From contig JAUHYD010000013.1 of the NCBI GenBank assembly GCA_030426665.1, forward strand, positions 1 through 64,000: a stretch of 64,000 nucleotides of DNA. The letters run 5' to 3'. This DNA comes from Bacteroidia bacterium. GTDB lineage: Bacteria > Bacteroidota > Bacteroidia > Chitinophagales > Chitinophagaceae. Position 1 is the stretch's first letter. The number at the start of each line of letters is the position of its first letter. Made by a program: the position numbers and the translations under genes. Below, piece after piece: positions 1 through 10,049 of the stretch. The notes under the pieces were generated by a model, which saw only the letters and a list, made by a program, of their open reading frames with translations, was not told the DNA's origin and searched no databases.

Positions 1-1
1 G

Positions 2-2806
2 GGCGGTACATGGAGCACGAGTGCAGCATCAACTGCAATGGTAGCATCTTCCGGTACTGTATCCGGAGTTAACGCAGGTTCAGCTACAATATCGTATACA
101 CTACCAACAAGTTGTTACTCAGTAGCATCAATGATAGTAAATCCTTTACCATCAGATATTACGGGTGCGACTGAAGTGTGCGTTGGTTCATCAATCACAC
201 TGTCAAATGTTACCCCCGGCGGTAGTTGGATGTCTATGTCTCCGGGCATAGCATCTATAGATGGTAGTGGGGTAGTAACAGGTAACGGCGCAGGAAGTGC
301 GACAATAGTTTATAGTTTACCAACAGGCTGTCAGAAGTCAATGTCGGTATTGGTAAACCCACTGCCTGCACCAATAGTTGGCAATACAACTATATGTGAG
401 AATACGACAACTATGTTGGGTAGTGCGAGTGCCGGTGGTACGTGGAGCAGCAGCGATGTTGCCGTAGCGACCGTAAATGTATCCGGTGTAGCGACTGGTT
501 TGTCAAGCGGCTTCAGTATCATCACGTATACGTTGCCAACAACATGTAAGACAACACAATCGCTGATAGTGAACAGCTTGCCGGACGTAATCGGCGGAGA
601 CGCGACCGTATGTGCTGGTCTTACCACTACATTGACAAATACGATAGGCGGCGGTACATGGAGTACTGCTACTGATGTGGCAAGGGTAGATGCTTCCGGT
701 GAAGTTTTAGGCATCGCCGCAGGTACAACTACAGTCACGTATACAATAGGAAATAGTTGTCATCGTACCAGGGTAGTAACGGTAAATCCATTGCCGGGTC
801 TGATAGCGGGTGAAAATTCAGTATGCCCTGAGAACACAACAGTATTGAGTAACTCCTATCCTGATGGAACATGGACCAGCGACAACAGTGTAGTAGCAGG
901 TATCAATGCGACAACAGGTGTGGTAACGGGCGTTACCGCTGGTGTGGCCAATATGACGTACACATTGCCTACTGGCTGTATGCGCAGCAAGGCGGTAACA
1001 GTACACGACCCTGTTGATGTGATAACCGGTACCATGAATGTATGTAAAGGAATGACTACAACATTGTCAAATGCAACCCCTGGAGGTGTGTGGGTAAGTA
1101 ATAATACAGCGGTGGCTACAATCGGTATCGGTGATGGAATGGTAACAGGAGTTGCTTCCGGAACAAGTATTATGACGTATGCCATGCCAACGGGCTGTAA
1201 ATCAGTAGCAACGATAGTTGTGAACAGCTTGCCTGCAAACATTACCGGAGCCTCCGGAGTATGTGAGGGTTCTGTTGCAACGCTAAGCGATGCAACTGCC
1301 GGAGGAAGCTGGACAAGCAGCGATGATGCGATAGCAACAATAGATGCAACGGGTGTGGTATCGGGAGTTGCTGCCGGAAGCGTAACGATAACGTATACAG
1401 TAAATGCAACTGGTTGTATGAAGTCACGAACAATGATGGTGAATGCTTTGCCAATGACACAGAATGTGACCGGAGGCGGAAGCTATTGTGCAGGTGGTAT
1501 GGGTGTTTCTGTTGGTCTTGATGGAACTGAATCGGGAGTAAGTTATCGTTTGATGAACGGCAGTGGTTCGGTAGTGACGATGCCTGGAACGGGAAGTACG
1601 TTAAGCTTTGGCATGCAGACGTTAGGTGGTATGTACACCGTGTCAGCCATGACAGGCGCAGGATGTAGTGCGATGATGTCCGGAGATGCTACTGTAGCGG
1701 TAAATGCATTGGTTACTCCATCTGTAAGTGTCAGCTCAGACATGGGCGACGAAGTATGTGATGGTACCTTGACAACGTATACGGCAACAGGAGTTGACGG
1801 AGGAAGTACACCAACCTACACGTGGAGTGTAAACGGAACCGATGTAGGAGCTACAGATACTTACTCGTACACACCTGCAGACGGTGACGATGTAGTTGTG
1901 CGTTTTATGAGCAGCGAAGCGTGTCCGTCAGTGGCTGAAGTTTCGGCGATGGTCCGCATGCATGTGATTGCCAACGAGACACCTGCAATAACGGTGATGT
2001 CAGTAAATGGCGATTCATTATGTCAGGGAGATATGGCGTATTTCAACACGACGATAGCGCATGGCGGCGATGCACCTTCATACACATGGGTAGTAGGAGG
2101 CAGCATAGTTTCAACAGCAACAGGTTCAAGCTACAGTTACATGCCTACAAAAGGCGAAACAGTAGTATGTCGTCTGAACAGCAACTACGCATGTATCACC
2201 GGTAACAATGTATCGAGCAATGTTATCAACTTACGAGTGGATAGTCTGTACATTCCTGAAGTAGAGGTTATTGCTCATCCTGGAACTATAGTAGAAGAAG
2301 GCCAGCAGGTACAGTTTACAACTGTTGTGAACAAGGCCGGCGATGCACCAACCTATCAATGGTTCATCAACAATGTAGCGATACCCGGTGAAACAGGAAC
2401 TACATTTATGTACAGTGAGTTTAATGACGGCGATTCTGTAACGTGTAAAGTTGTAGGTACCGGACATTGTGGTAAAGAGACTATCAACTCGGTAGTATTG
2501 AGTGTAGGTCCTGCAACAGGAATTGCACAGACAGGCTGGAGTGCGAGTGATCTTCGCCTGGTGCCGAACCCTAATACCGGAACGTTTGTACTGTCGGGCA
2601 ATCTTGGCAGCGCAGCTGAAGAGACTGTATCTGTTCAGATAACAGACATGCTGGGTCAGGTAGTATACAACAACGTACTACGTGTACGGAATGGTGGTGT
2701 AAATGAGCGTATATCGTTGAATGGAGCACTTGCCAACGGAATGTACATGCTGAATATAAGCAATGGTGCTGAGCGCAAAGTATTCCACTTCGTGTTGAAG
2801 CAGTAA
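2..2806 (+). CDS. T9SS-sorted surface protein with tandem Big_2/Ig-like repeats (5' end outside window)
   Basis: Frame open from the left edge; repeats of the form VC.G..TTL...GGTWSSS..VATV...GVVTGV.AGT..ITYTLPTGC; C-terminal LRLVPNPNTGTFVL...GMYMLNISNGAERKVFHFVLKQ typical of a T9SS type A sorting domain. Confidence 0.85.
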   Translation, partial: GGTWSTSAASTAMVASSGTVSGVNAGSATISYTLPTSCYSVASMIVNPLPSDITGATEVCVGSSITLSNVTPGGSWMSMSPGIASIDGSGVVTGNGAGSATIVYSLPTGCQKSMSVLVNPLPAPIVGNTTICENTTTMLGSASAGGTWSSSDVAVATVNVSGVATGLSSGFSIITYTLPTTCKTTQSLIVNSLPDVIGGDATVCAGLTTTLTNTIGGGTWSTATDVARVDASGEVLGIAAGTTTVTYTIGNSCHRTRVVTVNPLPGLIAGENSVCPENTTVLSNSYPDGTWTSDNSVVAGINATTGVVTGVTAGVANMTYTLPTGCMRSKAVTVHDPVDVITGTMNVCKGMTTTLSNATPGGVWVSNNTAVATIGIGDGMVTGVASGTSIMTYAMPTGCKSVATIVVNSLPANITGASGVCEGSVATLSDATAGGSWTSSDDAIATIDATGVVSGVAAGSVTITYTVNATGCMKSRTMMVNALPMTQNVTGGGSYCAGGMGVSVGLDGTESGVSYRLMNGSGSVVTMPGTGSTLSFGMQTLGGMYTVSAMTGAGCSAMMSGDATVAVNALVTPSVSVSSDMGDEVCDGTLTTYTATGVDGGSTPTYTWSVNGTDVGATDTYSYTPADGDDVVVRFMSSEACPSVAEVSAMVRMHVIANETPAITVMSVNGDSLCQGDMAYFNTTIAHGGDAPSYTWVVGGSIVSTATGSSYSYMPTKGETVVCRLNSNYACITGNNVSSNVINLRVDSLYIPEVEVIAHPGTIVEEGQQVQFTTVVNKAGDAPTYQWFINNVAIPGETGTTFMYSEFNDGDSVTCKVVGTGHCGKETINSVVLSVGPATGIAQTGWSASDLRLVPNPNTGTFVLSGNLGSAAEETVSVQITDMLGQVVYNNVLRVRNGGVNERISLNGALANGMYMLNISNGAERKVFHFVLKQ

Positions 2807-2830
2807 TAGTTATTGATTAACATTTTAGAC

Positions 2831-2860
2831 AAACAGGGTGCAATATTTTGCACCCTGTTT
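2831..2860 (+). terminator. Rho-independent terminator after the first CDS
   Basis: Inverted repeat AAACAGGGTGCAA-TATT-TTGCACCCTGTTT running into TTTTGG. Confidence 0.8.
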
Positions 2861-2915
2861 TGGTTTAATTGTGGGAGTGATTAAATACCTTGTAATTCTT
2901 AATCGCGAGTGCGTA

Positions 2916-2955
2916 AAAAGAAGAACCCCTGAAAGCAAAGGCTTTCAGGGGTTCT
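2916..2955 (-). terminator. Rho-independent terminator after the DUF1573 gene
   Basis: AGAACCCCTGAAAGC-AAAG-GCTTTCAGGGGTTCT; on the minus strand followed by TTCTTTTT. Confidence 0.8.
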
Positions 2956-2985
2956 CTCATTTAAAAATAAAAGCTAAATCTTTGA

Positions 2986-3444
2986 TTATTTAGTTTCTGT
3001 TTCCGCTTTTGGTTTTGGCTTAACAGTCCCGCGAATTTGCAATACAACCGGACTCTCCTGCGCATTAGAGTTGATTGTAACAGTCTTGTTTATCGGACCC
3101 TGACGACCTGCAGTATTGTATACCACATGTATTTTTCCTTTCTTACCAGGAAGGATAGGCTCACGAGGCCACTGAGGTACAGTACATCCGCAAGAGCCGT
3201 GTGCTTCGCTTATAAGAATGGGACTCTTACCAACATTCTTAAATTCAAAATCACATTCTGCTTTTGGTCCTTCAGGTACTTCGCCATAGTCGTGTACCAT
3301 ATCCTTGAATTTGAACTTACCGGCTTTAGGGTCTACCTTTTTCTCTACCGGAGGAGGTGGTGGTGTTTGCGTAGCTGTGTTTTGTGCATGTACTGCCGCT
3401 GACGTGATTGTCAGACACAGTAACGAAATAATTACTCTTTTCAT
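2986..3444 (-). CDS. DUF1573 domain-containing exported protein
   Basis: Signal peptide; KFKDMVHDYGEVPEGPKAECDFEFKNVGKSPILISEAHGSCGCTVPQWP motif typical of DUF1573. Confidence 0.85.
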   Translation of the reverse strand: MKRVIISLLCLTITSAAVHAQNTATQTPPPPPVEKKVDPKAGKFKFKDMVHDYGEVPEGPKAECDFEFKNVGKSPILISEAHGSCGCTVPQWPREPILPGKKGKIHVVYNTAGRQGPINKTVTINSNAQESPVVLQIRGTVKPKPKAETETK

Positions 3445-3493
3445 TTTGTTTGATTGTTTAGGTTAAAAATAAAATTAAATATTGTTTGTTTAT

Positions 3494-4321
3494 TTATCGA
3501 ACTATAAGGTCTCCATAGCTATTGTCAACTTTAATGCTATGTGGTTTTCTTTGATTATCGCAGTCATTATTAAAAATACCGGCCAGTAAATTGCATTCTT
3601 CCTGGCCGGTAATACAATTAAAGAGTTCTTCTGCCGTTGACGGTTGGGAATCCGCATTTAATACGATGGTTTCTCCTGTGTTTACTCTTCGGATTCTGAT
3701 TTCGTCAATAGTCACTTTACAATCTTTTCCCAACCCACTTGGTGATTTGTAATGCAGTTGCTTGGCCTGATCAGGTTCCAGGGTTCTACACGTAGCGACT
3801 TCGGAAGGGACGCCATTGGCACAAACTATTTTCTGGATAATACATATCTCTAACGGGCATGCAGTCCCGTTGCAAATCGATTCCTTTGTTTTGGATATAG
3901 TTGCTTCAGCATACTCTGTGGGTAAGGTTTGATTATTTGCCGGCTCCTTTACATTTTTTTGTGGGTTGACGGAAGCAGTCTCGTTACCGGAGCTTACTTT
4001 ACTTATTTGTTCCTGAGTAGCACCGGGTGTAATGTCTTTTGAATAGTCCGGCATATCCTTCGTCCAGTTGTGTGAACTTTCAGATTGGCTTGCGACGGTG
4101 TTGGTATGAGATCGGGTTCTATTAAGCGTAATGACTGCAATAAATCCAGCTGCAATTATTAAAAGTATAGATGCCGCTACCTTAGTGCCGGTAAGGGATA
4201 TCCTCCTGGGTTTTGGGTGCAGGCGTTCAGATAGTTTTTTCCATTCCTGTTTATTATCAAAATCAGGCAGCACTTCCCTCAGTTTAGTCTCCTCCATCCG
4301 TTCTTTCAAAGTCTTTTTCAT
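3494..4321 (-). CDS. Putative anti-sigma-factor-like single-TM protein with Cys-rich periplasmic domain
   Basis: Directly downstream of an ECF sigma gene; cytoplasmic N-terminus, single TM (VAASILLIIAAGFIAVITL), Cys-rich C-terminal part. Confidence 0.5.
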   Translation of the reverse strand: MKKTLKERMEETKLREVLPDFDNKQEWKKLSERLHPKPRRISLTGTKVAASILLIIAAGFIAVITLNRTRSHTNTVASQSESSHNWTKDMPDYSKDITPGATQEQISKVSSGNETASVNPQKNVKEPANNQTLPTEYAEATISKTKESICNGTACPLEICIIQKIVCANGVPSEVATCRTLEPDQAKQLHYKSPSGLGKDCKVTIDEIRIRRVNTGETIVLNADSQPSTAEELFNCITGQEECNLLAGIFNNDCDNQRKPHSIKVDNSYGDLIVR

Positions 4322-4330
4322 CTGAACTTG

Positions 4331-4888
4331 CTAACCTGTTAATAATATTTTTTCCTGCAGCATTTTTCTGGCTCTGTGCAACTGAGATTTTGATGTGCTT
4401 TCAGATACTTCCAATAGATTGCCAATTTCCCGGTGATTCATTCCTTCAAAAACATAGAGATTAAATACTACTCTATAACCTTCCGGTAATTCCTGTAAAA
4501 GTTTCATGATGTCTTTTACTGAAAGTTGGTCTAATATGCTATCATTACTCCCTTTGTTTTCAAATTTTGTTACATCTTCTGTCAACAACGGTTTGTTACT
4601 TTTGTTTCTCAGGTGCATCAAACACTGATTCACAACTATCCTTTTTAACCATGCCTTCACGCTTCCTGCGCCTCTATATGTAAAAGTGTCAATTTTCTTA
4701 AAAAAGCTGTAAAAGCTATCCATCAACACTTCTTTTGCGTCTTCTACGTCAGAGATGTATCTGAGACATAACAACATCATGTCCTCTACATACTTATTGT
4801 AGAGAATCTTTTGGGCAACAGGTTCGTTGTTTTGGCAACATTTTACCAGATATGCCTCGTCATTGGTATTTGATAAATCAATGTTCAA
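4331..4888 (-). CDS. ECF-type RNA polymerase sigma factor
   Basis: Sigma70 region 2 (DAKEVLMDSFYSFFKKIDTFTYRGAGSVKAWLKRIVVNQCLMHLR) and region 4 (LQELPEGYRVVFNLYVFEGMNHREIGNLLEVSESTSKSQLHRARKML). Confidence 0.9.
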   Translation of the reverse strand: MNIDLSNTNDEAYLVKCCQNNEPVAQKILYNKYVEDMMLLCLRYISDVEDAKEVLMDSFYSFFKKIDTFTYRGAGSVKAWLKRIVVNQCLMHLRNKSNKPLLTEDVTKFENKGSNDSILDQLSVKDIMKLLQELPEGYRVVFNLYVFEGMNHREIGNLLEVSESTSKSQLHRARKMLQEKILLTG

Positions 4889-5053
4889 CGATGAAGTGTG
4901 GCAGTTTTCAATGTTTTAATGTACAATAAAAGTACCTTCTTTTATCAAACATCGACCCGGCAAAAAATGCTTTCATAATACTAAATGCAGTTTAAGCACA
5001 AAAGGTTGCGTGGGTATCTGAAAAAAATATTTAGAGCGATGGCGTGTGCCGGT

Positions 5054-7672
5054 TTATTGCCCATATTGTTTGACAATATTTTTCATTTCATTTAGCTTCA
5101 TTAAAGCTTCCACCGGAGTCAGCGTATTTATGTCTGTTTCGTCCAGAAGCTGTTGTATGCGCCGAATATCTTCTGTAACGCCATCAAAAATATTGAGTTG
5201 ATAGTTTGGTGCTTGTTTTATGTTTTTTACTTTTTGCTGAATCGAGTCTCCTGTGTCAGAATGTTTTTCTTCAAGCTGTTTTAGTATTTCATTGGCACGT
5301 TCTAAAAGTTTCGGTGGCATACCTGCCATCCTTGCAACCTGTATACCAAAACTGTGACGGCTCCCACCTGCGGCCAGCTTACGTAAGAAAATGACCTTAT
5401 TGCCGGTCTCCTTATGTGTAATATGGAAGTTCTTTACACGGGGAAGGTGTCGCTCCAGTTCATTTATTTCGTGATAGTGCGTGGCAAAAAGTGTTTTGGG
5501 TCTTGTCGGGTTGTTGTGTAAATATTCCACTATGCTCCATGCCAGCGATATGCCGTCGTAGGTACTGGTGCCTCTACCTATTTCATCCAGCAACACCAAG
5601 CTACGTTCGCTGAGGTTGTTGATGATACTTGCCGTTTCGTTCATTTCTACCATGAACGTACTTTCGCCACCACTCAGGTTGTCAGACGCGCCTACTCTGG
5701 TAAAAATTTTGTCCGTCAGCCCAATCGTTGCCTTGGTAGCTGGCACAAAGCTACCCATATGTGCCATCAGGGTGATAATCGCGGTCTGCCGTAGCAGCGC
5801 ACTCTTACCACTCATGTTAGGGCCGGTAAGTATAATTGCTTGCTGGTCCGTTTTGTCCAGCCTTATATCGTTAGTGATATAACTTTCACCCGGAGGTAGT
5901 TGCTGTTCTATAACCGGATGCCGGCCTTCCTTTATGTCAATGACGGATTCAGTTACGAGTTCGGGGCGGTGATAGCCGTATTGCTGTGCATTGCTTGCAA
6001 AACAGAGCAGGCAATCTATTTGAGCGGTGATTTGTGCATTATGCTGAATCGGGGCAATATATGGTTCTATTGTTGCAAGTAGTTGCAGATACAATTCCAT
6101 CTCTATCGCGAGAATCTTGTCTTCTGCACCCAGTATTTTTTCTTCGTATTCTTTAAGCTCCTCGGTTATGTAGCGTTCAGCGTTAGCCAACGTTTGTTTC
6201 CGTACCCATTCCGGTGGTACTTTGTCTTTGTGGGTATGGGTCACCTCCAGATAATATCCAAATACGTTGTTGAATGACACTTTTAGCGACGAAATGCCTG
6301 TGCGCTGAGCTTCTGATTGCTGGATTTGAAGCAGGTAATTCTTTCCGTTTTTAGATATGGACCTTAATTTGTCTAACTCTTCTGAAATGCCTTCTCGTAT
6401 CATCCCTCCCTTTGCTGCAACGGCAGGAGCATCTTCGGATATGGTATCAATAATTTGCGTCTGTATCGCTGTAAGCGGTTGCATTGGTTCCGCAAGTGCG
6501 GCGAGGGACTCATCGGAGTCGTTTATGCATAATTCACGTATTTGTGCCATAAAACCCAGACTCTTAGCCAATTGCAGGACTTCGCGTGGGTTTGCTTTTT
6601 TGAGCGGTATCTTTCCAATCAGACGCTCTACATCTCCGGTTTGTTTGGTAAGGGCAGTGAGCGAATGGCTGGTTTCCTGTGAACGAATAAAGTGACTTAC
6701 CAGATTTAACCGTTGCTCTATTCGGTGAATATCATACAGTGGAAATATCATCCAGCGCTTCATCAGGCGTGCACCCATTGGCGTGAATGTGTGGTCTAAA
6801 GCCTGGAGCAGGTTGGTGCCTTGCTCATAGCTGTTATTTATCAACTCCAGATTTCGAATGGTAAATCGGTCCATCCAAAGGAAATCAGTAGCGGTAATTC
6901 GCTGTAAGGTATTTACGTGTTGCAGGTTTGCGTGCTCCGTGTCCTTCAGGTAATGGATAGCTACCCCGCAGGCCACTGTCGCAGATTTTAAGTCTTCGAT
7001 GCCAAAACCTTTGAGCGACTGTGTCTGAAAGTGTTCCAGCAACAAGTCGTAAGTATACTGCTCCCGAAATACCCATTCGTCTAACTGAAAGGTATATACC
7101 TTTGAATCAAACTGCTCTCTGAATCGCTTTACCTGCGATTTTGACAGAATAATCTCCGAAGGTTGGAAGCTTTGCAGCAGCTTGTCCATATATTCTATGT
7201 CGCCTTCAGCTGCGTAAAATTCACCCGTCGTAATGTCGAGGAAACATATTCCGCAATGGGGTTCTGCAAGGTGGATGACAGCAAGAAAATTATTGGTTCG
7301 GTTTTCAAGGAGTTTATCGCTGGTAGCAACGCCGGGTGTTACCAGTTCTGTTACACCCCGTTTTACGATACCCTTGGTTTGCTTGGGGTCTTCTAACTGA
7401 TCGCATATCGCAACCCGGTAACCAGCCTTAACGAGCTTGTGCAGATAAGTTTCCAGAGAATGGTGTGGGAACCCTGCCAGTTCAATTGCCGAGGCAGATC
7501 CATTTGAACGTTTGGTAAGTGTGATGCCCAGTACTCTTGAAGATATATGTGCGTCTTCTCCGAAGGTTTCGTAAAAGTCGCCAACTCTGAACAATAACAC
7601 AGCATCAGGATATTTGTTTTTAATATCCTTGTGTTGCTTCATTAACGGTGTTTCTCCTGACTTTTTCGCCAC
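5054..7672 (-). CDS. mutS: DNA mismatch repair protein MutS
   Basis: N-terminal TPLMKQHKDIKNKYPDAVLLFRVGDFYETFGEDA; Walker A LTGPNMSGKSALLRQ; LVLLDEIGRGTSTYDG; FATHYHEI. Confidence 0.97.
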   Translation of the reverse strand: MAKKSGETPLMKQHKDIKNKYPDAVLLFRVGDFYETFGEDAHISSRVLGITLTKRSNGSASAIELAGFPHHSLETYLHKLVKAGYRVAICDQLEDPKQTKGIVKRGVTELVTPGVATSDKLLENRTNNFLAVIHLAEPHCGICFLDITTGEFYAAEGDIEYMDKLLQSFQPSEIILSKSQVKRFREQFDSKVYTFQLDEWVFREQYTYDLLLEHFQTQSLKGFGIEDLKSATVACGVAIHYLKDTEHANLQHVNTLQRITATDFLWMDRFTIRNLELINNSYEQGTNLLQALDHTFTPMGARLMKRWMIFPLYDIHRIEQRLNLVSHFIRSQETSHSLTALTKQTGDVERLIGKIPLKKANPREVLQLAKSLGFMAQIRELCINDSDESLAALAEPMQPLTAIQTQIIDTISEDAPAVAAKGGMIREGISEELDKLRSISKNGKNYLLQIQQSEAQRTGISSLKVSFNNVFGYYLEVTHTHKDKVPPEWVRKQTLANAERYITEELKEYEEKILGAEDKILAIEMELYLQLLATIEPYIAPIQHNAQITAQIDCLLCFASNAQQYGYHRPELVTESVIDIKEGRHPVIEQQLPPGESYITNDIRLDKTDQQAIILTGPNMSGKSALLRQTAIITLMAHMGSFVPATKATIGLTDKIFTRVGASDNLSGGESTFMVEMNETASIINNLSERSLVLLDEIGRGTSTYDGISLAWSIVEYLHNNPTRPKTLFATHYHEINELERHLPRVKNFHITHKETGNKVIFLRKLAAGGSRHSFGIQVARMAGMPPKLLERANEILKQLEEKHSDTGDSIQQKVKNIKQAPNYQLNIFDGVTEDIRRIQQLLDETDINTLTPVEALMKLNEMKNIVKQYGQ

Positions 7673-7798
7673 ACCGCAAATTTAACTGCTTAATAGCGCA
7701 ATAGCTATTAATATTATACACGATGTTAAGCAAGTGTGGATAACACGCCATATTGCTAAGAAAAGACGCTCCGATACAACTTTAGCGGGTAGCTGATT

Positions 7799-8341
7799 CT
7801 AGTCTGTACGCGAGTGTTCATACAACTCTTTTACAGAAATTTCATTCTTAAAAAGGTGCACAAACTTTTTGTTTTTGTTATAGAGGGCAACGTCCGGGAT
7901 TTGCATGGTTCCGAAATGGTATAGGAAAAAGAATTCTTTGTCCCATCCCACAGCTTTAATGTTCTTGTATTTATCCAGATGATGCCTAACGTAGAATTTT
8001 TGAATTTCAGTGGTGTAAGGATTGGTACTCAAAAAGTAAAATTGAATGTGCTTTAAGGAGTCCATTCCCCTAAGTAATTTTTCCGTAAAGTTGTCGCAGT
8101 GACTGCAATCGGGAGAGAAGGAAACCAACGCGACATATTTGCCTTTAGGGATATTGAAAGAGTTGATTAATGTAGCGCTGTCTTTCAATAGAATATTGAA
8201 CGGAGGCATAATGTCCGTCAACTTATACGGTATGCTGTCCTGGTTCCTATTCGGGTCCGGCAGCGTTGGGGGGTATAGTTGTGCAAAAGCCGGCAAAGCC
8301 AACTGGCATACAAATAAAAATGCCAAAAGTCGTTTAAACAT
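7799..8341 (-). CDS. Thioredoxin-like (TlpA/redoxin-type) exported protein
   Basis: Signal peptide, VALVSFSPDCSHCDNFTEKLLRGMDSL with CxxC in a thioredoxin-fold context. Confidence 0.7.
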   Translation of the reverse strand: MFKRLLAFLFVCQLALPAFAQLYPPTLPDPNRNQDSIPYKLTDIMPPFNILLKDSATLINSFNIPKGKYVALVSFSPDCSHCDNFTEKLLRGMDSLKHIQFYFLSTNPYTTEIQKFYVRHHLDKYKNIKAVGWDKEFFFLYHFGTMQIPDVALYNKNKKFVHLFKNEISVKELYEHSRTD

Positions 8342-8405
8342 TGGAGTCAGTTTTTAGGCTTGTAAAAATACAGAACCTATTTGAAATTATCAGGGTTTGG
8401 CGTGC

Positions 8406-9887
8406 TTACAATTTTACAAACTGTTTTCTGGCAACAGTACCTGTAGCCGCGTCCTGAATGATTACCCAATAAATACCGGAAGCATATCCGCTGATCGAAA
8501 CATGAACAGAGTTTTGGTTGCCTACAGATTGACGGGTTTGTATCTGGCCATTTACGTTGTACACCGATAGGGTAGCATTATTACTAAGTTTTGCCGGGTT
8601 TGCTATACTAATATTTAGTGTGTTTGTTGCCGGGTTAGGATATAAGTTTACCGACAAATTGTTTGCAGTTTTGTTTATTGATGTAACAGGTGCCACGTAC
8701 GTAAAAGTATCGTAGAAATAAATCGTTTTAAAGTCAGGTGTTGCTGAATAGGCTGTCCAGTTATATAGATAGTTTTTCATGGTATCGGGGTTGCTGTAAG
8801 AGTTGTAATGCACAACATCTTTTGAGGTTGGAACCCACGCATGTGCTATGCTGTCCCAGCCATTGTGAAATACGGTATCCGGAAGCCCGGACACACCAAT
8901 GTGTTTTGACATATAGTATTGTGGCCACCATGTGCCGTGTATAGCATCAAACTGATGCTGCTTCCAGGAATTGTGGTAGGGTAGTGCTCCGCTGTATCCC
9001 AGCGTGTCTTTTACATACTGGCCAAGGGCTGTTCCATCAAACAGGCTGGTAAGCACAGTTACCAGTCTGTTGCTGGCATCGTAAGTGTTCTCGTACTTTG
9101 CCGCATGATCCAGCGGAAGTAGGAATGAAGTATCCGCCAGATTTGCATAATGGTCAATCAATATCAGATTGTTGGAAGTGTCGTATGTATAGTAGGTTCT
9201 ACCGGCAATCCTCCACACGCCCAGGTGCAGCTCATACAATGTGTCGGCTGTTAAGCGTTTCAATGTATCGTAGGTAAAAATCTGTTTGAACGCACTATCT
9301 GCAACCCCCATGCTCAGATTAAACCAAAGTCCGGTGTCAATTTTATTGAAGGTTGTAAAGGAATTCGCAAATGTCCTGTTATCGTTGGTTGCCGAGTCTA
9401 CAAAGAGCTCAGTATACCCTGTCATGTTGCTGTTTGTATCGTATGTAGCATAGGCACCTTCATACAATTGATACATTGGCATTGCAAACGGATCAATAGT
9501 CCAGTGGACAAAGGTGTCAAACGCCACTTGAGGTGTAGTGAAGACGCCTGCGAAGTCAAACATCGGTGACGTTGCGTAGGGGTAATTGTATGGGTATATC
9601 ATAAAATTATAATCGTATTCTGAGCCCCTTACGTTTCCTGAATAATTCACCATAATCGAGTCTGCCAAAGAAAACATGGCATAGTCAGTTACACTTTGTC
9701 CAATGACGCGCTGCTTCAACACCCCGGCGGTTGTTTTCATTGCTGCTTCGTGTCGGCTTGTCTGCTTTTGCAGCAGCCCGTTAATTATTCGCTGATGTGC
9801 AGTTTGGAGTTGGTGGTTTGTAGTGGATTGCGCATTTGCCTCAACGGCAAATGTTGCGATAAGAATAAATAGTAAAAGTTGTTTCAT
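8406..9887 (-). CDS. T9SS-sorted exported protein of unknown function with YD/RHS-like segments
   Basis: Start moved to internal Met before signal peptide MKQLLLFILIATFAVEANAQ; C-terminal LSVNLYPNPATNTLNIS...GIYWVIIQDAATGTVARKQFVKL T9SS domain. Confidence 0.75.
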   Translation of the reverse strand: MKQLLLFILIATFAVEANAQSTTNHQLQTAHQRIINGLLQKQTSRHEAAMKTTAGVLKQRVIGQSVTDYAMFSLADSIMVNYSGNVRGSEYDYNFMIYPYNYPYATSPMFDFAGVFTTPQVAFDTFVHWTIDPFAMPMYQLYEGAYATYDTNSNMTGYTELFVDSATNDNRTFANSFTTFNKIDTGLWFNLSMGVADSAFKQIFTYDTLKRLTADTLYELHLGVWRIAGRTYYTYDTSNNLILIDHYANLADTSFLLPLDHAAKYENTYDASNRLVTVLTSLFDGTALGQYVKDTLGYSGALPYHNSWKQHQFDAIHGTWWPQYYMSKHIGVSGLPDTVFHNGWDSIAHAWVPTSKDVVHYNSYSNPDTMKNYLYNWTAYSATPDFKTIYFYDTFTYVAPVTSINKTANNLSVNLYPNPATNTLNISIANPAKLSNNATLSVYNVNGQIQTRQSVGNQNSVHVSISGYASGIYWVIIQDAATGTVARKQFVKL

Positions 9888-9983
9888 TTTGTCAAAAGTT
9901 GATATAAACGTACATGGAAAGTTAGTATTTTTTCTGTAACGGTGTTCAAATAATAACAAAAAACAAAAAAATGTATAAAAATG

Positions 9984-10013
9984 TTGATAGGTAATGATAT
10001 TCTTTGTAATTTG
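9984..10013 (+). promoter_or_regulatory. Candidate Bacteroidota-type promoter upstream of the glutaminase-like gene
   Basis: TTG - 20 nt - TAATTTG, a near match to TTG/TAnnTTTG. Confidence 0.25.
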
Positions 10014-10049
10014 GTTGTGTAAGTGCAAATTTTATTTAAAATACTTTCT

